Source: Fuerstiella sp.
GTDB taxonomy: Bacteria > Planctomycetota > Planctomycetia > Planctomycetales > Planctomycetaceae
DNA: 64,000 nucleotides
Direction: 5' to 3'
NCBI GenBank assembly: GCA_022843805.1
Contig: JALHMY010000043.1
Span: 1-64,000 of the forward strand
Every line of letters starts with the position of its first letter. The stretch's first letter is position 1. Below are positions 54,765-62,466 of the stretch, piece after piece. A program made the position numbers and the translations under genes. Under the pieces are notes generated by a model that made no database searches, had not been told where the DNA came from, and saw only the letters and a program-made list of their open reading frames with translations.

Positions 54765-55733
54765 CTAGCGGATGCCCAGCAGATCTTTTGAAATCGCCAC
54801 GAGTCCTCCGATGAACAGAATCGGCTGATTCGCAAACAGAATTCCCATCATCCCATAGCCAACAGTAAACCATGCGACGGCCCCGGCGAGCGTTTTGCTG
54901 TTTCGCACGATTCTTTGTAATCGCCCGGTGGGCGTCGACTTTTTCTGCTGAGTCCCTGAGATCGATGAAATCGTTGATCGTGTCTGCGACTCTGAGCGAG
55001 ATGGGATTCGCTGACGACGAACAGGATGAACTGCCATGATGGAGCTTTTTAAGTCGTCCGAGTAAGTTTGATCGAGCAATGCAAAGTCCAGCAACGGGTC
55101 AGCACCCGAATTCGCACTTACGAAAATCGGGCGTTCGACAAGTTTTGACTCGACAAACGCTGGCTCAACAAACGCTGGCTCAACAAACGCTGGCTCAACA
55201 AACGCTGGCTCAACAAACGCTGGCTCGACAAACGCTGGCTCGACAAGCAGCGGATTTACGTCATCGGCAGGCGGGAAGTGAAATTCAGCAACGATTTCAG
55301 TTGACGGTGAAGTCGCTGCATTCGGAAGAGTTCCGGTCCCCGGATCAACCCCCGAAATGAAAGCATCGGCTGCAGGACTGACGACCTCGGGACAGGCCGG
55401 ATTGTCCATCAGAGCCGGTACTGCCGTACCTCGCTGAGTCAGCACAGAACCTGCCTGCGACAACGGATGCGATTCGAAGGATTCTGTTTTGACCGCTGAA
55501 AGAACAGGAACTCGCACATGGGTTGGACGAGGCCATTGTGCGAGAGCCACCATGCGTCGAGGACGAAGCCTCGCTGATGGAGCCTGTGCTTCCGGCAGTT
55601 CTTCCATGGGTTCCGGGATATCGGCTATACCCAGACACTTTGGGCAACGAATTTTTTTTCCCGCAGCATGTATTGGCACCGCCAGGGTCGCAGTGCACTC
55701 GGGGCAATTCACCTGAATTCGGTCGGCCGTCAT
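54765..55733 (-). CDS. Zinc-ribbon protein with VEPAF tandem repeat and C-terminal membrane region
   Basis: A 322-residue protein. The N-terminus is a zinc ribbon (NCPECTATLAVP, KIRCPKC), like the MJ0042-type finger common in planctomycetes. A long low-complexity region holds six tandem copies of VEPAF (about 165-195), encoded by a 15-bp DNA repeat. A basic, Ser-rich stretch follows, and the last ~50 residues are hydrophobic (VAWFTVGYGMMGILF, ILFIGGLVAI). ATG at 55733 is chosen because GGAAAG precedes it; the frame opens nine codons earlier. Function unknown; the zinc finger may be a protein-binding knob. Confidence 0.72.
   Translation of the reverse strand: MTADRIQVNCPECTATLAVPIHAAGKKIRCPKCLGIADIPEPMEELPEAQAPSARLRPRRMVALAQWPRPTHVRVPVLSAVKTESFESHPLSQAGSVLTQRGTAVPALMDNPACPEVVSPAADAFISGVDPGTGTLPNAATSPSTEIVAEFHFPPADDVNPLLVEPAFVEPAFVEPAFVEPAFVEPAFVEPAFVESKLVERPIFVSANSGADPLLDFALLDQTYSDDLKSSIMAVHPVRRQRIPSRSESQTRSTISSISGTQQKKSTPTGRLQRIVRNSKTLAGAVAWFTVGYGMMGILFANQPILFIGGLVAISKDLLGIR
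55146..55250 (-). repeat. 15-bp in-frame tandem repeat
   Basis: Six or so copies of AACGCTGGCTCAACA, with CGACA variants at both ends, encode the VEPAF repeat of the zinc-ribbon protein. The copies are nearly identical, so the array is young and prone to slippage. The protein reading frame is kept whatever the copy number. Confidence 0.9.
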
Positions 55734-56591
55734 CAAATTCTTTCCGTCAGCAAGATCCATCGTAAGCTGAGTATTGGCAAGTTGGTTGGGCCCGGCGACG
55801 TATCATGGCGAAAAGTTGCCTCCATGAGAACGGCACTTCTCCAGGAATCTCCAATGATTTGGGCGTTTCATCACCGCTGGCCGCAGATTTTATCACGAAG
55901 CGGGTATTCTCTACCCTGGGGTACTGGGCGCTAACTGCCCGCTCACTAAATACGTGTCAACTCATTAAAAGCGATATTTCAACGTACACTGCCCGAGTGA
56001 TCATGTTCTATTCCGCGTTCGGAGAACCGTTTGACATGAAACCTCCCGCCCAGAAACCTCCCATCCCGCGTCCACCCTCCCCTCCCGCGCAGCGAAGCGA
56101 AGTGGGAGGGGTCGGCCGTCAGGCCGGGGGAGGGCCCGCCGCGCGTTGCACTCAACGCCCTCCCAGCTGCACTCAACGCCCCCCAAAAACACCCGCGACC
56201 CGCACTTCACCAGCCCCCTCCCGATCTCGCTGCCGCTCGCTCGACCTCCCCCAACTTCGTTGGGGGAGGAGGTCTATAAATCCTCCCCTCCCGCGCAGCG
56301 AAGCGAAGTGGGAGGGGTCGGCCGTCAGGCCGGGGGAGGGCCCGCCGCGCGTTGCACTCAACGCCCTCCCAGCTGCACTCAACGCCCTCCCAATAACACC
56401 CTCGCCCCGCAGTTCACCCGGCCCCCTCCCGATCTCGCTGCCGCTCGCTCGACCTCCCCCGGCTTCGCCGGGAGAGGAGGTTCCATAGCGATGTTCGCCC
56501 GCAGCTTGCTGAGCTTGTGACTTCCATCTCAGCCACCGTCGGAAAATGACCCCCTGACGAAAAGTCAGTCAGCAGACTTCCATGCCCTGTG
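55734..56591. other. Gene-free region holding a long-repeat array
   Basis: Between the zinc-ribbon protein gene and the EamA transporter. The part to about 56040 shows nothing convincing; frames there are short and overlap. The part 56060-56490 is a repeat array, listed separately. Confidence 0.5.
56060..56490. repeat. Second tandem array of the GC-rich long repeat, ~200-bp units
   Basis: Two full units and part of a third; the marker CTCCCGCGCAGCGAAGCGAA recurs at about 56083 and 56287. The unit is the same family as the array at 20-597 and has the same orientation, but is about 20 bp longer because CCCAGCTGCACTCAACGCCC is doubled. It ends with CCCCCGGCTTCGCCGGG as at the left array. Direct repeats of this size 56 kb apart could recombine. 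Confidence 0.85.
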
Positions 56592-57791
56592 TCAGCGTCG
56601 ATCGAGCGTCAGCAGGCCCAGAATTGTGAGGCCTATTCCCAGCATCGCCAGTGGCGACATCGGCTCGGCAAAGAATAAAACGGCACCCGCGGCACACATC
56701 GCATTCTGAGAAGCGTTGATTACATTCGCACGAGTAATGGTCAGCAGCCGCATCGCATGAGTAATCGAAAAGAAGCCCACTGCGTTGAACGTACCTGCGG
56801 CCAGCATGATCCACCATTCAGAGCCTGAAATTTTATGCAGACCGTCCCAGCCAAGACTCATTCCGCTGGTTGGGCACAACGCAACAAGACCCGTCAGGCT
56901 GAAAATCATCAGAGTTGATTCAACGGGGAGGTTTCCTCTGACGACTCGGCGGATGACAACTCCGCAGAGCCCATAAGACAGCCCTGAGATCAGGGCAATC
57001 AATACACCGGTGGTTACAGAAAGAGAGAATAGTCCGGATGACTGCAGGCCGTTTACGGAAGGCGAGCTGATTTTCGCCATTGAGATCATCGGGATCGCGG
57101 ATGCAGTCGCGTTCGGGGTTTCGATTCCCGCGCTGGTCGTTTCGGTCATTGCATCAGCGGACGCTGGGGTTCCATGAGCTGCAAATGACAGGAAGCCGAT
57201 TGACGCTACCATCAGAGCCATGCTGACTGCGGTTCGAGAGGTTACGACATCGCCCAGAACCGTTCGTCCCACGACCGCGCCGCTCAATATGATGGACGAG
57301 AAAACAATGGGAACGGAGATGGCCAGTCCGATTGATCTCAGCGACAGCTGAAATCCCACATTTCCTCCGATCTGCATCACCAGCGCAGCAAGTATGAGCG
57401 GCCCGAGGAGTCGAAGCGGGATATCAACTGTCCTTCCGGTTCGCCAGCGGCGAGTAATCAGCCATCCGGCGGCGACGGCAGTTGGAAGTGCTTTTACGCC
57501 GGAAACCCAGACGTCCCATGCCAGCCCACCGTCTGAGTCCGCGAGACTGCGAAGTGCCAGGTTAGCAATCGAATAGCTGCACGCAGCCAGCAATCCCAGG
57601 AAGAGTCCTCTTGCAGCATTTGCGGAGGCGACAGTGTCGTCGGATGATGACAAAGAAGCCGAACAGCCAGACGGTTTTTCACAAAGAGATGCTCGGGTGT
57701 CTGTTGCGTGAATGACTTCCGGCAGCGGGTCTGTCTGTGTCCCATTGATGGTGACATCGGTTGATGAACAGACTGAAGGGTCGCGTTGCAT
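56592..57791 (-). CDS. EamA/DMT-superfamily transporter
   Basis: A 399-residue inner-membrane protein with about ten helices in two EamA halves (first half about 60-210, second about 260-398, each ending with a helix pair such as MLGIGLTILGLLTL). The N-terminal ~55 residues and a central Ser/Thr/Ala-rich linker (about 215-255) are soluble and unusually long. EamA proteins export metabolites or take up small solutes; the substrate is not readable. The start is uncertain because of the long N-terminus; first ATG at 57791 is given. Confidence 0.82.
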   Translation of the reverse strand: MQRDPSVCSSTDVTINGTQTDPLPEVIHATDTRASLCEKPSGCSASLSSSDDTVASANAARGLFLGLLAACSYSIANLALRSLADSDGGLAWDVWVSGVKALPTAVAAGWLITRRWRTGRTVDIPLRLLGPLILAALVMQIGGNVGFQLSLRSIGLAISVPIVFSSIILSGAVVGRTVLGDVVTSRTAVSMALMVASIGFLSFAAHGTPASADAMTETTSAGIETPNATASAIPMISMAKISSPSVNGLQSSGLFSLSVTTGVLIALISGLSYGLCGVVIRRVVRGNLPVESTLMIFSLTGLVALCPTSGMSLGWDGLHKISGSEWWIMLAAGTFNAVGFFSITHAMRLLTITRANVINASQNAMCAAGAVLFFAEPMSPLAMLGIGLTILGLLTLDRR

Positions 57792-57891
57792 TCAAGGGTC
57801 GATCAAAACACCATTATCGGCTGCACACCCACGGTTCGCCGAACGGGAGGGCGGCCGAATGCCGGAGGGCAGAATGGCGGCAGTATAGAAG

Positions 57892-57905
57892 CGTCCTGCA
57901 GGACG
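57892..57905. other. 14-bp perfect palindrome between EamA and ATPase genes
   Basis: CGTCCTGCAGGACG in the 148-bp gap after the stop of the ATPase gene and before the EamA gene. No T-run follows, so it is a weak terminator candidate or a protein-binding site. Confidence 0.35.
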
Positions 57906-57939
57906 TTAAGATGCGATTTTGCGGAAACAATAGAATTCC

Positions 57940-58833
57940 TCAGTTTCCGGATTCGAACTCGAATCCCTTTTCTGAAAACCGATAGGGCATGATCTGTTCC
58001 TCGCACCGGCTGCCTCGGTGTTTTGCGACGTACAAAGCACGTCCCATCCGGTTTCCATCACGTGTTTTCCCCATAAGAATAATCGTGTTCGCATTCGACA
58101 GGACGTCTCCCGATTGTATTGGGCGACTGATCAGGTCATCCAGCATCACTTCATGGCTTGTGTAGAGCAGCACGCCTCCGACGGTCTCATGATCATAGGG
58201 ATGTGCCATCACTTCTGCCTCCTGGGATCGAAAGTGCACACGAAACAAATCTCGCGCCAGCCAGTCATGCTCCTTACGCAGGATCTGATGATAAACATAG
58301 TCAAACAGGTGGAACTGAAAAGAGTCCGAATCGCGATCTGTCGGTTCCACACCATCAATGACACAACGGCGAACACCGTGCACGAAATTTCCGTAAAACC
58401 AGGCAATCGTCTGATCGAGTTTTCGCATCAGGTCGGCTTTAAATTCCTGCCATTCTTCGGGCTGCATGTCGCCGATCGTCACTCGCCGACCACCTCGATG
58501 GAACACGTGCAGATAGTCAGATCGGATTGCTTCACGATCCCACACAACGGACGCATCAATCCGCTCCTGCAGCTCTCGCGGACGAATCTTCCAGCCGCAG
58601 AGTCGTTCAGCATACTCGGGCTGATTTTGCGAATCTCCCCTCGTTGTCATGTCAAAAATAATGCCACGCTCACCCTCCTGACCGAGTCCGGCACCGGCAT
58701 ATTGAATGCCCAGCTGAGTCTTTCCAATTCCGGTGGCCCCCATCACGACCGTGAGTGTACCGGGAATAAGTCCACCCCCAAGAGCTTCATCAAGCTTAGG
58801 AATTCCAGTACTTTGCCGCGGGCCTGTGGCCAT
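57940..58833 (-). CDS. KaiC/RAD55-like RecA-superfamily ATPase
   Basis: A 297-residue cytoplasmic ATPase. The start [20 protein letters not shown] and Walker [13 protein letters not shown] are typical of KaiC/GvpD/RAD55 proteins, and the acidic strand [12 protein letters not shown] gives a Walker B-like Asp. Only one such domain is present. ATG at 58833 is preferred to a GTG 14 codons upstream because the domain starts there directly; the ribosome-binding site is weak in either case. Family members serve as signalling or regulatory ATPases. The role here is unknown. Confidence 0.8.
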   Translation of the reverse strand: MATGPRQSTGIPKLDEALGGGLIPGTLTVVMGATGIGKTQLGIQYAGAGLGQEGERGIIFDMTTRGDSQNQPEYAERLCGWKIRPRELQERIDASVVWDREAIRSDYLHVFHRGGRRVTIGDMQPEEWQEFKADLMRKLDQTIAWFYGNFVHGVRRCVIDGVEPTDRDSDSFQFHLFDYVYHQILRKEHDWLARDLFRVHFRSQEAEVMAHPYDHETVGGVLLYTSHEVMLDDLISRPIQSGDVLSNANTIILMGKTRDGNRMGRALYVAKHRGSRCEEQIMPYRFSEKGFEFESGN

Positions 58834-59106
58834 TATTGGTCTGCCAAAGAATAGAGATGGAACTGATGGAACCACGACACAATGTCGTCAGTAACTTATG
58901 GAATGAGGGCCACGTATACTGAGTAACAAAAGAAAGTGGATCAAGCGACGATTTTCCGAACAACCCTGTTTACCCATATTCCGTGAAGCCGCCAACCACC
59001 AGTATTTCACCGCCGAAAGGCGAATTCAGCCGAATCGGGAGTCAGCCGGACTGGCGTTCTACGGATCGCCAGGGCTCTCAGAAAATCGCTCTGGCAACAA
59101 TTTGAT
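58834..59106. promoter_or_regulatory. Divergent intergenic region
   Basis: Between the ATPase gene (minus) and the hairpin-rich leader of the TIGR03009-type gene (plus). No clear promoter hexamers were picked out and no other feature is seen. Confidence 0.3.
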
Positions 59107-59319
59107 GAACGAGATATAAGCTCGTTTCCCCGTTCGGGGTCCCCTTTTGCGCGGAACTGAAAGTCGGGAAATCCTCACTTTCAGTGAAAGCCAGAATGGA
59201 ATAGCTAGATTTTAAAATCGGCGCACATGGATGCGCGTCGATCATAAACTACTTGTTAGGGCCGACAGTCTCATTCGCACCAGTGAGCGAATGAGAAGTG
59301 TTTGCCAGACCAGCTGGTC
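59107..59319 (+). promoter_or_regulatory. Hairpin-rich 5' leader of the TIGR03009-type gene
   Basis: Six small inverted repeats stand in a row: AACGAG/CTCGTT (59108-59126), CCCC/GGGG (59128-59139), ACTGAAAGT/ACTTTCAGT (59156-59185), GCGCA/TGCGC (59221-59236), CTCATTCGC/GCGAATGAG (59270-59295) and GACCAGCTGGTC (59308-59319). The last lies just before the ribosome-binding site GGAAGGAG. Such density upstream of one gene suggests a structured RNA leader, but the base pairing is read by eye only. Confidence 0.45.
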
Positions 59320-59334
59320 GTCGGAAGGAGTCCG

Positions 59335-60579
59335 ATGTTGCGAAATCTCTTTGCAACCGCCATGTGCCTGGTGTTCGTCACCAGCACATCAGTAAGTTTG
59401 GGCCAGAACGCCTCCGGGCAGGGTTCGTCGGACGGTGTTGGCCGTGCACAGGTGCAGCTCAACAATGGACACCTTGCGCAGACATCTGAAGCATTGCCGA
59501 AGGAACTGGAAGATCTCCTTGTGGCCTGGGCCAGAGACAGCGCCTCGGTACTGAGACTTGAAGGAGAACACCTTCGACGAGTCTATGACACCGTATTTGA
59601 GGTGGAAAAGATCTCGGAGGGAAAGTTTTTCTTCGAGTTTCCGGACAAGGGCCGCATCGATGTGACACCCACGGAGGTCACAGACGCGATGCGTCAGTTG
59701 CGGGCCAAAGATCTGAAGAAGGTTCAGCTCAAAAAGAATGGTCAGCCATTTGATCTCGAATCCGACAAAGAAGAGAAGTGGATCTGCGACGGACGTCAGG
59801 TGCTGTCGATCGACGAAACAGTGAAAGTTGCTCAGGTACTGCAGTTGCCACCGGATCTGCAGGGAACCAATATCATGGATAGTCCGCTGCCATTCCTGTT
59901 CGGAATGCCTCCGGACAAGGCAAAGCGACGCTTTGCGCTTTCGTTCTCAAGGCCATTCGTGCCTTCCAGTGGGTTTGCTCAGATCACTGCGTTGCCACGA
60001 ACCCCACAGGATGCTCAAAGCTGGAGCAAGGCCGAGGTAATTCTGGATCTGAAGACGTTTTTGCCCACTGCGGTCAAACTGACGGATCCCCCGGGCACGA
60101 AAATCACAGTTTTTTCCTTCAAAAATATGAAGAAAAACGAGCGGGACTGGTTCTTTCCAATTCCGGGCATCGCAAAGGGTCGACTGTTTGAGCCGGATCT
60201 GCGCGGCTATCAGATCGTCCGAGTGGGTGATGGAGAAGGTCGAAAGGTGGCCGCGAAGCCTCCTAAGGATGGAATGCCGCAGACCGATCAGCCGATCATG
60301 ACAGTCGACCGCAGTGTCGGTCCAAAATCCGTCCCGGGAGATACCCTGCCGGACTTTACCGGAGTTCCCTGGCCGGAAGCCGTCAAAATGCTTGAGGCGA
60401 TGGGATTGAAACAAAAAGCTGTCAAAGGACGAATTTCGCTCGTCAAGGGAAGTCCCGCCGGGCGGCCTGACGACGTCAACCGAGTACAACGGCAGATGCC
60501 AGCACCAGGCACGCGGGTGGGTCCTGATACAAATGTGCAGTTGTGGATCTGGCTGGAGCCAGCCACTGCTCAGAAGTAG
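59335..60579 (+). CDS. Exported TIGR03009-type protein with PASTA domain
   Basis: A 414-residue protein with a signal peptide (about 1-23, ATAMCLVFVTSTSVSLGQ). The body (about 45-310) fits the planctomycete-specific TIGR03009 family of unknown function, with KEEKWICDGRQVLSID and PLPFLFGMPPDKAKRRF. The C-terminus (about 338-408, VPGDTLPDFTGVPWPEAVKM onward) is a PASTA domain, usually a peptidoglycan- or beta-lactam-binding module. A cell-wall role is inferred from that. ATG at 59335 is chosen because GGAAGGAG stands 5 nt before it. The 5' leader is rich in hairpins. Confidence 0.85.
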   Translation: MLRNLFATAMCLVFVTSTSVSLGQNASGQGSSDGVGRAQVQLNNGHLAQTSEALPKELEDLLVAWARDSASVLRLEGEHLRRVYDTVFEVEKISEGKFFFEFPDKGRIDVTPTEVTDAMRQLRAKDLKKVQLKKNGQPFDLESDKEEKWICDGRQVLSIDETVKVAQVLQLPPDLQGTNIMDSPLPFLFGMPPDKAKRRFALSFSRPFVPSSGFAQITALPRTPQDAQSWSKAEVILDLKTFLPTAVKLTDPPGTKITVFSFKNMKKNERDWFFPIPGIAKGRLFEPDLRGYQIVRVGDGEGRKVAAKPPKDGMPQTDQPIMTVDRSVGPKSVPGDTLPDFTGVPWPEAVKMLEAMGLKQKAVKGRISLVKGSPAGRPDDVNRVQRQMPAPGTRVGPDTNVQLWIWLEPATAQK

Positions 60580-60688
60580 TCGGAAATACAATAGCGATCC
60601 CTCTGGAAACGCCGGTTCTGTTCGTGTTGAAAACACCGTTAACAGTGCCGGCGTTTTGCTTTCCCGCTGTTATTCCCCGGCGGCCTGA

Positions 60689-60806
60689 CGAGTGCTCTGT
60701 CAAGCTTTGAATTTCGGGTAGTGGACCTTGCCAAAGGTCCTGCAGCCAGGGATCTTTAGCAAGATCCACTACCTCCAACCCGAACTCTTTTTCCTGACAG
60801 AGCACG
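60689..60806 (+). repeat. ~115-bp palindromic element, copy 2
   Basis: Outer ends GTGCTCTGTCA and TGACAGAGCAC are perfect 11-bp inverted repeats, like the ends of a miniature transposon. The inside is the same 23-bp stem as at 54649-54764. It lies about 110 nt after the TIGR03009-type gene, in the 390-bp gap before parB. The rest of that gap shows no gene. Confidence 0.82.
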
Positions 60807-60969
60807 AGGTTTGTCTTCGAAACCGATTTCGTTCGGTTCAGGCTGTACCGACAGTTCCGGTTGTGCCGATTATACCGCCAGGGACGTCGATCAGCGATCA
60901 TTTTGCGTCAGGGTGTGAGACGCGAAACGTCGCTGCCAGGAACATGTTAACGGCACACGAGGCAGAACG

Positions 60970-61935
60970 ATGGACGCTCAGGCACTGGACGCGAACAACA
61001 ATCCGCAGACAAATTTGAAACGTCGGCTGGGTCGAGGGTTAAATGCATTGCTCGGCGGGGGATCATCAGAAGAAGAACATGAAGAGAAGTTGCCGGCCGC
61101 GGTGATGTCCGTTGCTTCGCCAGGTACCGATGAAATATCTCTTGAACTGATCGAGCGCAATCCGTTCCAGCCCCGACGAGACTTTGAACAGTCGTCGATT
61201 GATGAGCTGACGGACAGTATTCGCAAGCATGGGATTCTGCAGCCGATTCTGGTACGCCCGCGGCCTAATGGCGAGGCCGGATACCAGCTGATCGCCGGAG
61301 AACGGCGATGGCGAGCGGCTCAGCAGGCTGGCATGGAGACAGTTCCCTGTCGAGTGATTGACTTTCGGGATCAGCAGGTTTCCGAGGCTGCTCTGGAAGA
61401 AAACCTGAAGCGACAGGATTTGAATGTTCTGGAAAAGGCTCAGGCATTCAAGGACTATCTGGAACGGTTTGGCGGCACAATCGAAGAGCTTGGCCGACAG
61501 CTGAGTATGAACCGGGCAACGGTCAGTAACATGATGCGTCTGCTGGAATTACCCGAAACCGTTCAGACAATGTTACGGGAAGACCGTATTAGCGGCGGCC
61601 ATGCTCGAGCGATCCTGCCTTTGTCGGAGTCACAACAGTGCGAGCTGGCCAGGCAGATTGAACAGGAGCAGCTTTCGGTTCGCCGAACGGAAGAGATTGT
61701 CAGAGAAATCCTGAAGTCCGGTGCATCCGCACTTCCTGTGTCTCCATCAGAATCGGCCGCCCCAAAGCCTGAACCATCCAATCATGTACTGTCGCTTCAG
61801 GATCACCTGCGTCACCAGCTGGGTGCCAGGATTGATATCAAGCTCAAAAAGAACGATGCCGGGCAGATAGTAATTCACTTTGGGAACAATGACGATTTTG
61901 AACGAATCGTGGGTCAGCTCAGAAAAGCAGCCTGA
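60970..61935 (+). CDS. parB: ParB-family chromosome partitioning protein
   Basis: A 321-residue DNA-binding CTPase. The N-terminus KRRLGRGLNALLGG is the ParA-stimulating tail, NPFQPRRDF and AGERRWRAAQ are the CTP-binding boxes (about 62-125), and a helix-turn-helix region follows (about 155-215, QLSMNRATVSNMMRLLELP). The C-terminal dimer domain is at about 270-321. It would bind parS sites and load SMC. No ParA gene lies directly upstream; the previous gene is the unrelated TIGR03009-type protein. No parS-like 16-bp palindrome was noticed in the window. Confidence 0.93.
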   Translation: MDAQALDANNNPQTNLKRRLGRGLNALLGGGSSEEEHEEKLPAAVMSVASPGTDEISLELIERNPFQPRRDFEQSSIDELTDSIRKHGILQPILVRPRPNGEAGYQLIAGERRWRAAQQAGMETVPCRVIDFRDQQVSEAALEENLKRQDLNVLEKAQAFKDYLERFGGTIEELGRQLSMNRATVSNMMRLLELPETVQTMLREDRISGGHARAILPLSESQQCELARQIEQEQLSVRRTEEIVREILKSGASALPVSPSESAAPKPEPSNHVLSLQDHLRHQLGARIDIKLKKNDAGQIVIHFGNNDDFERIVGQLRKAA

Positions 61936-61956
61936 TGCCCTCACACAGCTCATGTC

Positions 61957-61988
61957 AATGAACTCCCTGTTATTGCAGGGAGTTCATT
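61957..61988 (+). promoter_or_regulatory. Hairpin sequestering the ribosome-binding site of the DUF167 gene
   Basis: A perfect 13-bp stem (AATGAACTCCCTG at 61957-61969, CAGGGAGTTCATT at 61976-61988) with a 6-nt loop ends directly before the GTG start at 61989. The only Shine-Dalgarno-like sequence, GGGAG at 61978-61982, lies in its 3' arm, and flanking GTC/GAC extends pairing over the start codon. No T-run follows, so it is not a normal terminator for parB. Translation of the DUF167 gene should depend on opening this hairpin. Confidence 0.7.
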
Positions 61989-62300
61989 GTGACATCCGGT
62001 GAAGTGCTCAGCCAGACCAGCGACGGCGTGCTGATAAGGATCTACGTGCAGCCCAAAGCACGGCGCGAAAAAATCGTCGGACTGCATCTGGATCGTCTGA
62101 AGGTCAGCGTCACCGAGCCGCCGGATCGCGGCAGGGCCAATGCTGCTGTGATACAGCTTCTGTCCGATGTGCTGACCATTCCCCGGAGCCGAATTGAACT
62201 GCTTCGAGGTGAAACGAGCCGAACGAAGGATCTGCTTCTGGCTGGACAAATGCTTCCGACAGTTCGATTACTGCTCGCCAAATGGCTCGATGCAAACTGA
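61989..62300 (+). CDS. DUF167 (YggU-like) small protein
   Basis: A 103-residue soluble protein of the DUF167/YggU family: GVLIRIYVQPKARREKIVG, VSVTEPPDRGRANAAVI and SRIELLRGETSRTKDLLL are the family's conserved blocks. Function in bacteria is unclear. The start is a GTG at 61989, which the family N-terminus supports. It follows parB after 53 nt, but its ribosome-binding site is buried in a 13-bp hairpin. Confidence 0.88.
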   Translation: MTSGEVLSQTSDGVLIRIYVQPKARREKIVGLHLDRLKVSVTEPPDRGRANAAVIQLLSDVLTIPRSRIELLRGETSRTKDLLLAGQMLPTVRLLLAKWLDAN

Positions 62301-62466
62301 AAACGTCGAAGGCAGATTCCGCCGCCCACATTTTTCTCTGGCGTGATTTTTTCACAAACTCTGACGTCAGACAGTTGAGGAATGTTGGCATTTCGGTTCG
62401 AATGGCATCAGAACTGCAAATCCTGTCCCATGATTGATCCGGTCAAGGATCCGAAGGACACGCCTG
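62301..62466. other. Short intergenic gap
   Basis: 166 bp between the DUF167 gene and the next exported protein. Nothing convincing is seen. Confidence 0.3.

Noticed and set aside
55146..55250. CRISPR array or integron repeat
   Set aside because: 15-bp direct repeats without spacers that keep a protein frame; a coding minisatellite.
60580..60969. parS site near parB
   Set aside because: No 16-bp palindrome of the TGTTTCACGTGAAACA type was noticed there; the palindrome present belongs to a repeated mobile-type element.
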